NCBI GenBank assembly: GCA_040387835.1
Contig: JAZKCZ010000001.1
Coordinates: forward strand, 62,001 to 126,000
DNA length: 64,000 bases
Direction of reading: 5' to 3'
Source: Myxococcota bacterium
Lineage (GTDB): Bacteria; Myxococcota; UBA727; JABDBI01
The position numbers were made by a program, and so were the translations under genes. The notes beneath the pieces were generated by a model that ran no database searches, was not told where the DNA came from, and saw only the letters and a program-made list of their open reading frames with translations. Shown in pieces: positions 43,261 to 51,724 of the stretch (positions are counted from its first letter, which is position 1; every line of letters starts with the position of its first letter).

Positions 43261-44305
43261 GAATTTAGAATATCAGGCTTTTCAGTTTGCGAAATCGAAA
43301 CATCCATCCAATTTGGTGGCGGATATCAGACAATTGTGGAAAGCCCTGACCGTTGATAGGTCGGAGTCTTTGTCTGACTATTTCAGAAAGCCAGGTCTTC
43401 GAAGAGCCTACTTGGGCTATTACATGCCATTGTACGCGGTGAAAATCGCTCGATTGCTGGATAGTTTGAACTTGCCGTTTAAAGCGCCGAGGGTTCTGGA
43501 TTTGGGTGCAGGACCGTTATCAGCCACTTTGGGCGCTTATCTATCATTTGGCGAGCTGGGCAAAGTGATGGCAGTCGACCAAGATTTAGGTCCGATGCGG
43601 TCGGGCCTGGAATTTTTTGAAGGCGTTTTGGGCGATAAAAAAATGCCCGATATTAAGTTAGTGCGCTCCAATTTAAAGGGCCCGCCGCAGTATTGGAAGC
43701 CAGATTTTGAAGCTGATTTAATTTTGATGGCTCATGTGCTCAACGAGTTTGGTGAAGGTGAGCGGCATATTGAGGAAAAGCAGCAATTAATTGTGCATGC
43801 AGTTAATAGGCTGGCCCCTAATGGGGTGTTGTTAATTATTGAGCCGGCTTCGCGTTTGGCCAGTCGAGACATCATGTGGATTCGTAACTGGCTTTATGAA
43901 AGTGGTCAGGTTGAAATTTTAGCGCCTTGCCCGCCTAAAGTACCTTTTTGTCCGTTGCTAGCATCTAGAAGTAATTGGTGCCATGCGGAAATACCGCATA
44001 TCAGGCCACAAGAATTGTTTGAGATTGATCGGAAGATTGGTTTCGACCGTGAGTTTCTTAAATGCAGCTATTTGGCCATCGCCAGGCGTGACTCTGGGTA
44101 TAAGTCTAAAACAGATTGCCGCATTGTTAGCGGCCTCATGAACGCGGATGGGGTTTTGAGGCGTTATGCTTGTACGCCGAATGGATTGCTAACGCTCTCG
44201 CAGCATCAGCAAGACCCGATTCAGATCTTATCCAAGATGATTCGTGGGGATGCCACAGACCCAAAAAGGTGGCCGAGAAATGTGATTAAGGTTACGAAAG
44301 AATAG
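43259..44305 (+). CDS. Rsm22-family rRNA small-subunit methyltransferase
   Basis: A 348-residue SAM-dependent methyltransferase. The Rossmann core is visible at LRRAYLGYYMPLY, PRVLDLGAGPLSATLGAYLSF and DLILMAHVLNEFGEGE, followed by VLLIIEPASR. A cysteine-rich part (PCPPKVPFCPLL, WCHAEIPH) matches Rsm22, a factor for the small subunit of mitochondrial and some bacterial ribosomes. The start at 43259 overlaps the divergent small ORF's start codon; the GTG at 43244 is an alternative. A palindrome follows 10 bp after the stop. Confidence 0.8.
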   Translation: MNLEYQAFQFAKSKHPSNLVADIRQLWKALTVDRSESLSDYFRKPGLRRAYLGYYMPLYAVKIARLLDSLNLPFKAPRVLDLGAGPLSATLGAYLSFGELGKVMAVDQDLGPMRSGLEFFEGVLGDKKMPDIKLVRSNLKGPPQYWKPDFEADLILMAHVLNEFGEGERHIEEKQQLIVHAVNRLAPNGVLLIIEPASRLASRDIMWIRNWLYESGQVEILAPCPPKVPFCPLLASRSNWCHAEIPHIRPQELFEIDRKIGFDREFLKCSYLAIARRDSGYKSKTDCRIVSGLMNADGVLRRYACTPNGLLTLSQHQQDPIQILSKMIRGDATDPKRWPRNVIKVTKE

Positions 44306-44315
44306 TCACCTACAT

Positions 44316-44394
44316 CGTCATTGCGAGGAGCGTAGCGACGCGGCAATCCATTTTAAAGCTAGATTGCCGCGTCGCTACGCTCCTCGCAATGACG
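44316..44394. repeat. Perfect inverted repeat (CGTCATTGCGAGGAGC type)
   Basis: A 79-bp element with two perfectly complementary 33-base arms (44316-44348 and 44362-44394) around a 13-base centre. The arms start CGTCATTGCGAGGAGC and match palindromes dispersed in several bacterial genomes. The element extends into the end of the mepB-like gene, whose stop codon TAG lies within the right arm. The perfect match suggests a recent or well-preserved copy. Confidence 0.95.
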
Positions 44395-44908
44395 GGGTGG
44401 TTGCTTGGTAGAGCGCCTTGGCTTTAGCTAAATCAACGGTTTTACCTTCGCTTAAATCCAGAAAATATTGGCATTGCCACTTCTGGGTCTGCTTTGCTTG
44501 ATGCGAGGTTGCGTCTTCCCATGGCCCATATACTCGGATGGCGCGCTTTCCTTCTTTATCGTTTTCGGTAACGATATTTTTGCTCACCAGCACAGATTTC
44601 GGGAAAACAAACTGGCCAGCATGGCGCCCCTTGCGGCTCCAAATGACAAACAGGTCGATATCGTCCGATGCGTCAAAGGGCTGGATGGGGCCGTTATTTT
44701 CCCGTTTCCAAAGGGTAACAAATTGGCCAATCTTGGTAGGCGTTGATTTCGCAATTCTAAATAATATTTTGCAAGTATTCAGAGTGAAAAGCCAGGCGCC
44801 GTAATCTTCGCTTTCGGCCTCTGGTCTGATGTCCAAAATGCGTAAATCCAATGGCTCGAAAACCTTGTTTTGGCTGATTAGGATTTCATTTGGCACGTTC
44901 TCACTCAT
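44375..44908 (-). CDS. MepB-family protein
   Basis: A 177-residue MepB-domain protein. Family blocks are LISQNKVFEPLDLRI, TPTKIGQFVTLWKRENNGPIQPFD, DDIDLFVIWSRKG, GQFVFPKSVLV and KRAIRVYGPWE. MepB is encoded beside the MepRA multidrug efflux locus in Staphylococcus, but its biochemical function is not established. The start is set at 44908 (MSENVPNE), dropping 15 unlike residues. The last seven codons (TPSLRGA) and the stop come from the palindromic repeat. The family is widely scattered in bacteria, so transfer is possible. Confidence 0.85.
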   Translation of the reverse strand: MSENVPNEILISQNKVFEPLDLRILDIRPEAESEDYGAWLFTLNTCKILFRIAKSTPTKIGQFVTLWKRENNGPIQPFDASDDIDLFVIWSRKGRHAGQFVFPKSVLVSKNIVTENDKEGKRAIRVYGPWEDATSHQAKQTQKWQCQYFLDLSEGKTVDLAKAKALYQATTPSLRGA

Positions 44909-44976
44909 TACAATTAGTATGCTTTTTTGATTAAAGCTTGTCAAAATACCCAAAGAATCTTAGATTTTTTTACAAG

Positions 44977-46038
44977 ATGGCAGAACAAGGCGAAGAAAAA
45001 ACCGAGGAGCCGACCCCGCAGAAGCTTCGTAAAGCTCGGGAAAAAGGCCAAATTGCCAAAAGCCAAGACCTCACTTCTGCCTTGATATTTGTTGGCTGTT
45101 TGGGCGCGTTAGGTGGCTTTACCACCTGGATGGTCCAAAAAATGAACGCTTTGCTCATGTTAAGCATGGGCTCACTTCATAGCCAGCAGTTAGACCATGC
45201 GGTGGTCGCGGTGCTCAGGGAAGGGGCTTGGACCTGGCTTTTGGTCTCAGTACCTGTTGTGGGCACAGCTTTTGTTTTTGCTTTGATTGGCAATTACGCC
45301 CAGGTCGGATTTTTACTAACTTTGGAGCCTTTGAAGCCTCAGCTGAATAAAATTAACCCGATTTCAGGGGTAAAGCAGCTCTTTAGTGTCAAGAGACTGG
45401 TAGAAGTCTTAAAGCAATTGGTCAAATTTATCATGGTATCGACCGTGGTTTATTTTGTCTTGCGTGATGCCGTCTATGATTTGGTGAATATGCAGCAGCT
45501 GGAGCTATGGGAAGCGCTGCCTATTATTTATGATATTTTAAAAGATATTTGCCTTAAAGTTGCGGTGCTATTTTTGGTTATCGCCATCGCTGACTTTTTT
45601 TGGCAGCGCTATAGTTTCAACAAAAGCATGCGCATGACCAAGTACGAAATCAAGCAGGAGTACAAGGAGGCTGAGGGCGATCCCCAGATGAAATCCGAGC
45701 GTAAGCATCTCGCTCAAGAAATGATCATGCATGGCAGTCAACAAGCGGTCAAAAAAGCAGACGCCGTCATTACCAATCCCACTCACTACGCAGTGGCCAT
45801 CAAATACGATGCCGAAAAAAGCTCCGCCCCGATTATTATTGCCAAAGGCATGAATAAGAACGCAGAAGTGATAAAATCAATCGCAAAGCAATATAACGTT
45901 CCCATTTTGAGAAACGTTCCGTTGGCTCAGGCGCTTCATAAACTGGAACTAGACGAAGAAGTTCCGGAAGAACTTTACGAAGCAGTGGCAGAGGTGCTTA
46001 ACTTTGTTTACGAATTAAGGAGGAAAAATGGCAGATAG
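44977..46038 (+). CDS. sctU: Type III secretion export apparatus switch protein (SctU/FlhB family)
   Basis: SctU/FlhB is the autocleaving switch of type III export. The 353-residue protein has the N-terminal EKTEEPTPQKLRKAREKGQIAKSQDL, four transmembrane helices and the autocleavage motif NPTH near residue 266 in the C-terminal cytoplasmic domain. This is followed by YAVAIKYD and IAKGMNKNAEVIKSIAKQYNVPI. No flagellar genes are near. The next two genes resemble injectisome accessory genes, so SctU is preferred to FlhB, but the subfamily cannot be settled by eye. The start at 44977 follows a shorter frame beginning than the GTG-type upstream start. Confidence 0.85.
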   Translation: MAEQGEEKTEEPTPQKLRKAREKGQIAKSQDLTSALIFVGCLGALGGFTTWMVQKMNALLMLSMGSLHSQQLDHAVVAVLREGAWTWLLVSVPVVGTAFVFALIGNYAQVGFLLTLEPLKPQLNKINPISGVKQLFSVKRLVEVLKQLVKFIMVSTVVYFVLRDAVYDLVNMQQLELWEALPIIYDILKDICLKVAVLFLVIAIADFFWQRYSFNKSMRMTKYEIKQEYKEAEGDPQMKSERKHLAQEMIMHGSQQAVKKADAVITNPTHYAVAIKYDAEKSSAPIIIAKGMNKNAEVIKSIAKQYNVPILRNVPLAQALHKLELDEEVPEELYEAVAEVLNFVYELRRKNGR

Positions 46039-46423
46039 GATACAAAACAATCTGGCAACGAACGTTTCTAGGCTCCCTCAGCAGGATGAGTCCCTACGAC
46101 CGGCTGATTTGGATGTCCTGAAATCGCAGATTACCAACGCGCTTCCTGCTGCCATTGCCCCTCAGCCTGCAGCAGAACAATGGCAAATGATTGGGCTTAG
46201 CAAATCGCCCGACGCTTTGAGGCTGGCAGGCCTGGGTGAATGGCATTCCAGCGCTCAAACAGCCGCACATGTGCGCAATGTGTTGAGTCGCGTAGATGCC
46301 AAAATTACTCAAGGGGCAGCGCTTCAGCCTTTTGTGGAACGAGAAGGCGCCATGGCCAAGGTCTTGAAGCAGTACCAAAGCTATGTCGAGCAAATCTCGC
46401 GGGAGCGCACGTGGAAAAACTGA
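46028..46423 (+). CDS. Small protein of unknown function in a type III secretion context
   Basis: A 131-residue soluble, Ala/Gln-rich protein with no signal peptide. The C-terminal half (ALQPFVEREGAMAKVLKQYQSYVEQISRE) is helical. It overlaps sctU by 11 bases with a strong AGGAGG just upstream and overlaps the TPR gene by 13 bases, so the three are cotranslated. The order small protein, then TPR chaperone resembles sctX-sctY (YscX-YscY), but I see no clear sequence match. An early secreted substrate or chaperone client is a reasonable hypothesis. Confidence 0.6.
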   Translation: MADRIQNNLATNVSRLPQQDESLRPADLDVLKSQITNALPAAIAPQPAAEQWQMIGLSKSPDALRLAGLGEWHSSAQTAAHVRNVLSRVDAKITQGAALQPFVEREGAMAKVLKQYQSYVEQISRERTWKN

Positions 46424-46824
46424 AAACTTTGAAAGCCATTAAGGGCTATACCGATCCCGAGCTCAAATCTATCGCTCAAATCGCCTATTTCATGATGATG
46501 CAAGGCAAGATGGATGATGCGCAAACTTTGTTCGAAGGGTTGGTGGCCATCGACCCGACTGATGAGTATTACTACCGAGCGCTGGGCGTATTGGCGCAAA
46601 AGCGAGAGGATAGCCACTTAGCTTTAAGACATTTTGGCTTTGCGATTCAACTGGCCCCGCAGCAACCTCATGGTTATGTGAATCGGGCAGAGGTTTATAT
46701 TTACTTGGATCGCAAACATGATGCTGAAACCGATTTGCAAGAAGCGCTGGGAAGAATGAGCCGGCAAGACCAAATGCTGTCACAAAAGGCCTGGGCGCTC
46801 TATCGAAGCTTAAAGACCGCTTAG
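46411..46824 (+). CDS. TPR protein, possible type III secretion chaperone
   Basis: A 137-residue tetratricopeptide protein with about three TPR units: LKSIAQIAYFMMMQGKMDDAQTLFEGL, YYYRALGVLAQKREDSHLALRHFGF and PHGYVNRAEVYIYLDRKHDAETDLQEAL. Size and fold match SycD/LcrH- or SctY-type chaperones. The GTG start at 46411 is chosen because upstream codons in this frame lie under the preceding gene and look non-coding. It overlaps that gene by 13 bases. The stop converges on the lipoprotein gene with a 15-base overlap. Confidence 0.7.
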   Translation: MEKLKTLKAIKGYTDPELKSIAQIAYFMMMQGKMDDAQTLFEGLVAIDPTDEYYYRALGVLAQKREDSHLALRHFGFAIQLAPQQPHGYVNRAEVYIYLDRKHDAETDLQEALGRMSRQDQMLSQKAWALYRSLKTA

Positions 46825-47289
46825 GATTTCGAAGCTTTTATCTTTGGGCCTTAAGACCAGACGGTTGACATCGTTCACCGCAGTCCATTGCTCGCCGGCA
46901 GGCATGGCAATAAGGCTGTGTTGGTTATAGAAGTAAAACACGTTCACATTGCCATCTTTCTTAAAGATATTTTGCACATGCATTCGGATGGTGACTTCTT
47001 TCACGTGTGCATAAGTCTTTTCGAGCTTTTCTTGCAGTTGCGCGTAGTTGTAATCGTCGTTTGGATCAGCGGTGCCGTTGGATTCAGAATAATCAGGCGA
47101 AACCAAGTTCATGATGTCAGGCACTGAGCGAGACACGATGGCGTTTCGATATTCTTCCATAAAGGCAATAACAGCGCGATTTGAACGGTTGTCTTTGACA
47201 CTGGTGTTTGCAATAAGTTTTGGCTTACATGCTGCGACGACGAGAATTAAACCAAGCACGAGGATCTGCGAGATCGTTTTAGTTGACAT
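46810..47289 (-). CDS. Lipoprotein with NTF2-like fold, function unknown
   Basis: A 159-residue lipoprotein: signal peptide with lipobox AAC (LILVVAAC). The mature part has AVIAFMEEYRNAIVSRSVPDIMNLVSPDYSE, the helix-turn pattern that opens many NTF2/SnoaL-like domains, then alternating beta strands (VTIRMHVQNIFKKDGNVNVFYFYNQHSL). Ligand unknown. It is on the opposite strand to the neighbours, overlapping the TPR gene by 15 bases and lying 41 bp from the divergent transporter lipoprotein start. Confidence 0.65.
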   Translation of the reverse strand: MSTKTISQILVLGLILVVAACKPKLIANTSVKDNRSNRAVIAFMEEYRNAIVSRSVPDIMNLVSPDYSESNGTADPNDDYNYAQLQEKLEKTYAHVKEVTIRMHVQNIFKKDGNVNVFYFYNQHSLIAMPAGEQWTAVNDVNRLVLRPKDKSFEILSGL

Positions 47290-47330
47290 GGACGAGTCTC
47301 CTTGTCTATTTAGTAGCGGAAGGGGTTCAG

Positions 47331-49007
47331 ATGAGCAACCGGGTTTCTTGTATTTTATTTCTCCCCTTGGTCCTTTTGCTCAGCTGCCAGACCAAAGAGC
47401 ATTGGATTCCAGAAGGGGCCGCCGTGCCAGACACGGTGACCATCGGCATTTCTCAAGAGCCGGATTCGCTCTTTGGTCCGTTCAAAGAAATGATGGTTTC
47501 CGAAGAGGTATCTCGCATTGGGCTATACACTTTAACGGCTTTTGACGAGCAATGGCGTCTGATACCTTGGGCTGCCAAAGAGATACCGACCATTAAAAAT
47601 GGCAAGTTGGAGCTATTTACTGAGAATGGTCAGCGTAAAATGCGCACGACTTGGGAAATCAGAGACGACTTTTTTTGGCCGGACGGCAAGCCCTTAACGG
47701 CCGACGATTTTATTCTGGAATATCAAATTGAAAAAGATCCCACCCAGGAAATTATTGACCGGACCAAAATCGAAAAAATTGAGAGCATGCAAAGTAAAGG
47801 CGCTAATAAAAAGACGCTGGTGGTGACCTGGAAAGAACCTTACGCCTATTACCATAATTATAGAAACCACGATGCCTTGCCCGCGCACATCGTTGGGCCG
47901 CTTTACAAAGCCGCCCCTGAAAGACTCAAAAAAAGCGATTTCGGGCAGGCACCCCTCTTGGCCGGGGCTTTCACCATAAAGGAATGGTCGCCAGGCGAAT
48001 TCATTCGCGCGGAAATAAACCCGTTCGCGCAAGGCTCGCGCAAGCCTAAGGTAAAAGAAGTTGTCTTCAAGGTGATACCGCAGACCAACACGCTCGAATC
48101 CAACCTGGTCGCTGGCGATATCGATGCGATTTCAACCGTTGGTCTCGATCTCGACCAGGCGCTTAATTTTCAAAAGCGATACGGCGATAAGTTTAACTTT
48201 TTTTTCACGCCGGGCCTTGTGTGGGAGCATATTGATTTCAATCTGGATAACCCAATCTTAAAAGATAAGCGCGTGCGTCAGGCGCTGGCTTATGGCGCTG
48301 ATAGGGAAGGGATTTCGAAACTTCTATTTAAAGGCAAACAGGCTGTTGCGCACGGAACTGAGCCTGAAAAGTCGCCGTATTTCAATGCCAATGTGCGGCA
48401 GTATGGCTATGACCCTGCGAAAGCGCAGCAATTGCTGGAGGAAGCGGGTTGGCTAAGAAAAACGCCTAATGGCATCAGAGAAAAAAACGGGGAGCCACTC
48501 AAGCTCATCCTTATGACGACCTCCGGCAACAAGTCTCGCGAGCGAGTAGAGCAGCTTTTACAAGCTGAGTGGTACAAAATCGGTGTTAATATCGAAATTC
48601 GAAATCAGCCAGCGAAAACGTTCTTTTCAGAGACGCTGCACAAACGCAAATTTAAGCATATGGCGTTGTACTCTTGGTATAAAGATCCGGTGGCACTGTC
48701 TGACACCATTTGGCGTTGTGACAATATCCCCAAGGCATCTAATAATTACATGGGTCAAAATATGAGCGGATTTTGCGATCCTAAAGCAGATGCTTTTCTG
48801 AAAGCGGCATCTTTAGAACTGGACGATGCGAAACGGGTGAAGATCGCGCATGATTTTGAAGCATTGTTCGCCGAAGAGTTGCCTGCGCTGCCACTATATT
48901 TCCGAGTTGAGGTGAGTGTGACCAAAAAGGGTCTGAAAAACTGGAAGCCCACAGGGATTTTGCAGCCGGTGACTTGGAATGCTAAAGACTGGAGTTGGTC
49001 ACTATGA
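47331..49007 (+). CDS. Peptide ABC transporter substrate-binding lipoprotein
   Basis: A 558-residue family 5 extracellular solute-binding protein (DppA/OppA type). The lipobox LLLSC (Cys19) predicts a lipid anchor. The start at 47331 follows a GGAAGGGG-type site. Typical blocks are WEIRDDFFWPDGKPLTADDFI, DKRVRQALAYGADREGI and GYDPAKAQQLLEEAGW. It binds oligopeptides or other short solutes in the periplasm; the ligand is not known. The stop overlaps the permease start (ATGA), and a second permease follows. Confidence 0.92.
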   Translation: MSNRVSCILFLPLVLLLSCQTKEHWIPEGAAVPDTVTIGISQEPDSLFGPFKEMMVSEEVSRIGLYTLTAFDEQWRLIPWAAKEIPTIKNGKLELFTENGQRKMRTTWEIRDDFFWPDGKPLTADDFILEYQIEKDPTQEIIDRTKIEKIESMQSKGANKKTLVVTWKEPYAYYHNYRNHDALPAHIVGPLYKAAPERLKKSDFGQAPLLAGAFTIKEWSPGEFIRAEINPFAQGSRKPKVKEVVFKVIPQTNTLESNLVAGDIDAISTVGLDLDQALNFQKRYGDKFNFFFTPGLVWEHIDFNLDNPILKDKRVRQALAYGADREGISKLLFKGKQAVAHGTEPEKSPYFNANVRQYGYDPAKAQQLLEEAGWLRKTPNGIREKNGEPLKLILMTTSGNKSRERVEQLLQAEWYKIGVNIEIRNQPAKTFFSETLHKRKFKHMALYSWYKDPVALSDTIWRCDNIPKASNNYMGQNMSGFCDPKADAFLKAASLELDDAKRVKIAHDFEALFAEELPALPLYFRVEVSVTKKGLKNWKPTGILQPVTWNAKDWSWSL

Positions 49008-50518
49008 GACGGATGCTCTCTCGCTTTTTGCAAATGGTCGTGATTTTGCTTGGTTTGAGCGTCTTTCTTTTCGCGCTGATGCTCAATATGCCAGGCAATC
49101 CCGTTGATTTGTTGATTACCAGTAATCCTAGAATCAAAGCAGAAGATATCGTCAGGCTCAAAAAGCTTAAAGGCTTAGATAAGCCTTGGTATATCCAATA
49201 TGTCCGTTGGGCATGGGGATACTACGAGCCTACGCGCGCGCCGGAAGTCGATATTTTGATGCCAATCCCAGAAGCTGAGCTGCCTGCACCCCAAGATCGC
49301 GCGCGTTTTTTGAGCGCAAAGCTTAATAAGCCGGAGCAAAGCGCCGCGCTTTTATTCGGCGGTGAGATTTCAGGTGGACGGGTTTGGTATGTGCTCAAAA
49401 ATCAGGCCGGCCTTGAATCGGTTGGGACTGTTTTGATCGATCCTAAGATTGAGATAACTGGGCAGCTGGCGGTATCCCCGATACCGAATCAGGTGGTTGA
49501 GGAAGCGGATAAGTTTTCTGTCGATTTATCGAAGTTTGTTACTGGTAGTACCGGTGGGCTGACTTATGAGCTGGATGTCGCAAGTCCTGGATCCATCGAT
49601 TCGAAGGGCGTTTATACCTGGAAAGAAAGGGCTTCTGGCCAGAGGGCCATTTCATTCTCCGTGAAAAATAATCTTGGGGAAAAGGCGCTAGGCGCGTTTG
49701 CTGTAGAACAGGATCCGATTCCGAATCACCAGCTGTTTAATCGTGGCTTTGTATTTATCTTGCTGGGAGATACCAGCGCCCTTGGCTTTTCGAATACCTA
49801 TAAAAGACCTGTTTGGGATTTGCTTGGGGGGCGTATTGCCAATACCTTGGCGCTGATGATTCCCGCACTGCTGTTTTCGTTGCTGATTGCGTTGCCACTG
49901 GGAATTCTAAGCGCATATCGTCAACATACCTGGCTGGATTATGTTTTGAACTTCTTGGCATTTGTCGGGATTTCATTGCCGGTGTTTTGGTTTGGCATCA
50001 TGGTTATGTTTTGGTTTTCGGAATCCTTGCAATGGTTTCCGGCTGGCGGGATCGAAACGCCAGGTATTCATCGGCAGGGATTTTTGGCGGTGCTTCAGGA
50101 TCGCTTCGCACATGCTGTGTTGCCGGTAATGGTTTTGTCTATTGCGTATGTGGGACGTTGGCTGCGTTATATGCGGGCTTCCATGCTCGAAGTGTTGCCG
50201 GCAGATTATATTCGCACGGCACGCGCTAAAGGTTTGTCTGAGCGCGTGGTGATTTTAAAGCATGCGCTTCGAAATGCGTTGATTCCCATTGTGACCATTT
50301 TGGCCTTGTCGGTGCCTTCATTGTTTGGCGGTGCAGTGCTGACTGAGACGGTGTTTTCTTGGCCCGGTATTGGGCGCTTGGAATATGATGCCATCGCGAA
50401 CAGCGATTATTACGTGGCCATTGTGGTGTTTCTGATTTTGGCGTTTTTAGTCATGCTCGGCAATCTGCTTGCGGACTGGCTCTATATTGCGGTCGATCCG
50501 CGGATGAGGAAATCATGA
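49004..50518 (+). CDS. DppB-like ABC permease with a large periplasmic insertion
   Basis: A 504-residue inner-membrane permease; the family is usually ~310-340. Helix 1 is near residues 10-28. Residues ~75-240 form an extra periplasmic domain whose second part (VVEEADKFSVDLSKFV, GLTYELDVASPGSIDSKGVYTWKE, ISFSVKNNLG) resembles a cadherin/Ig-like dystroglycan-type repeat. The rest is normal: LALMIPALLFSLLIALPLG, the EAA loop ADYIRTARAKGLSERVVILKHALRNALIPI and GGAVLTETVFSWPGIGRL. ATGA overlap upstream and four-base overlap with the second permease indicate one operon. Confidence 0.88.
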   Translation: MRRMLSRFLQMVVILLGLSVFLFALMLNMPGNPVDLLITSNPRIKAEDIVRLKKLKGLDKPWYIQYVRWAWGYYEPTRAPEVDILMPIPEAELPAPQDRARFLSAKLNKPEQSAALLFGGEISGGRVWYVLKNQAGLESVGTVLIDPKIEITGQLAVSPIPNQVVEEADKFSVDLSKFVTGSTGGLTYELDVASPGSIDSKGVYTWKERASGQRAISFSVKNNLGEKALGAFAVEQDPIPNHQLFNRGFVFILLGDTSALGFSNTYKRPVWDLLGGRIANTLALMIPALLFSLLIALPLGILSAYRQHTWLDYVLNFLAFVGISLPVFWFGIMVMFWFSESLQWFPAGGIETPGIHRQGFLAVLQDRFAHAVLPVMVLSIAYVGRWLRYMRASMLEVLPADYIRTARAKGLSERVVILKHALRNALIPIVTILALSVPSLFGGAVLTETVFSWPGIGRLEYDAIANSDYYVAIVVFLILAFLVMLGNLLADWLYIAVDPRMRKS

Positions 50519-51417
50519 CCGAATCCTTTGGACAGCTGGTATGGCGGCGGTTTAAAAAGCACCGCTTGGCTTTGGGCTCTGCGTTTATATTGGCGATTTT
50601 GGTGCTGCTCGCACTGGCGGCGGGGCTGATTCAGTCTTTTTTAGGTGTTTCTCATGACATGGCTTCGTTGGAGTTGGTCAATAGACCGGCTGGTTGGCCG
50701 TATTTACTAGGCACCAACGAGCTAGGTCAGGATGTATTTACGCGGCTGTTATTCGGTGGACGTATTTCGTTGGCTGTTGGCATTATTGCGGCCATCACTT
50801 CGGCCATTATTGGTTCTATTATTGGACTGCTGGCAGGTTATTTTGGTGGTTGGCTCGATACTTGCTTGATGCGTTTTACCGATGCGATGCTGTCGATACC
50901 GGTGTTGCCTTTAATGATCGTCTTTTCGGCCATCGATTTGGAAATCATGTTTGGGCCTTCGAGCTTAACCAGCGGTAATTTTTCTTCGGTGGTTAAACTG
51001 ATTATTATTATCGTATTCTTCGGCTGGATGACGGTGGCCAGGCTTGCCAGGGCGGCAGCGTTGCAGCTAAAAAACCTAGAGTTCGTAACGGCGGCTCGTT
51101 CTCTTGGGGCTGGCAACTTGCGTATATTGCTGGTTCATATTTTTCCCAATGCCCTCGCGCCGATTATTGTTGCTGCGACTTTAGAAGTGGGTGAGAATAT
51201 TTTGTATGAAGCGGCTTTGAGCTTTTTGGGGCTTGGGGTCCAACCGCCCGTGTCTTCTTGGGGCAATATGCTTAACAATGCGGTGGACTACATCAAGACC
51301 GATCCTAGTCTGGCGTTTTGGCCTGGGTTTTTTATCTTATTGACCGTGTCTTGCTTTAACTTCTTTGGAGACGGCTTAAGGGACGCCCTTGATCCGCACC
51401 AAGTAATGAAGCATTAA
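50515..51417 (+). CDS. DppC-like ABC transporter permease
   Basis: A 300-residue permease of the DppC/OppC type. It shows LLGTNELGQDVFTRLLFGGRISLAVGI near the N-terminus, several transmembrane helices, and the EAA loop LEFVTAARSLGAGNLRILLVHIFPNALAPI. The C-terminal part contains EAALSFLGLGVQPPVSSWGNML and the FGDGLRDALDP tail. It is preceded by an overlapping DppB-like gene. No DppD/DppF ATPase follows, so those must be elsewhere. Confidence 0.93.
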   Translation: MTESFGQLVWRRFKKHRLALGSAFILAILVLLALAAGLIQSFLGVSHDMASLELVNRPAGWPYLLGTNELGQDVFTRLLFGGRISLAVGIIAAITSAIIGSIIGLLAGYFGGWLDTCLMRFTDAMLSIPVLPLMIVFSAIDLEIMFGPSSLTSGNFSSVVKLIIIIVFFGWMTVARLARAAALQLKNLEFVTAARSLGAGNLRILLVHIFPNALAPIIVAATLEVGENILYEAALSFLGLGVQPPVSSWGNMLNNAVDYIKTDPSLAFWPGFFILLTVSCFNFFGDGLRDALDPHQVMKH

Positions 51418-51427
51418 TAGAAAGATT

Positions 51428-51724
51428 ATGATTCACCAAATTACGGTTTCAGACCTGAAGGCCAAAATGGCCAGTGGGCGCCCGTTTCATTTTATTGATG
51501 TGAGAACGCGAGAAGAATGGGACGAGGCCAAAATTCCTGGCGCAATACTTATGCTCGATATGCCTGCCGTGGATATCGAAAACCTCGATAAAGACGCGGA
51601 CATCGTCTTTCAATGCCGCTCCGGTGGACGCAGCCAGCAGATGGCGGAGCGATTTGCAACGCGCGGCTTTACCAATTTATCGAACTTATCAGGCGGAATT
51701 TTAGCATGGCAAAAACACTCCTAA
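51428..51724 (+). CDS. Rhodanese-like domain protein
   Basis: A 98-residue single-domain rhodanese. The fold pattern is HFIDVRTREEWDEAKIPGAILM, and the active-site loop is FQCRSGGRSQQMAERF with the sulfur-accepting cysteine. Such proteins carry persulfide sulfur in the cytoplasm. It starts ten bases after the permease stop and overlaps the next gene by 19 bases, so it may share the transcript. Confidence 0.92.
   Translation: MIHQITVSDLKAKMASGRPFHFIDVRTREEWDEAKIPGAILMLDMPAVDIENLDKDADIVFQCRSGGRSQQMAERFATRGFTNLSNLSGGILAWQKHS

Noticed and set aside
46240-46410. Longer N-terminus for the TPR protein.
   Set aside because: The 57 added residues are Arg/Cys-rich and out of frame with the overlapping 131-residue gene, which has a strong ribosome binding site; the GTG at 46411 starts the TPR region directly.
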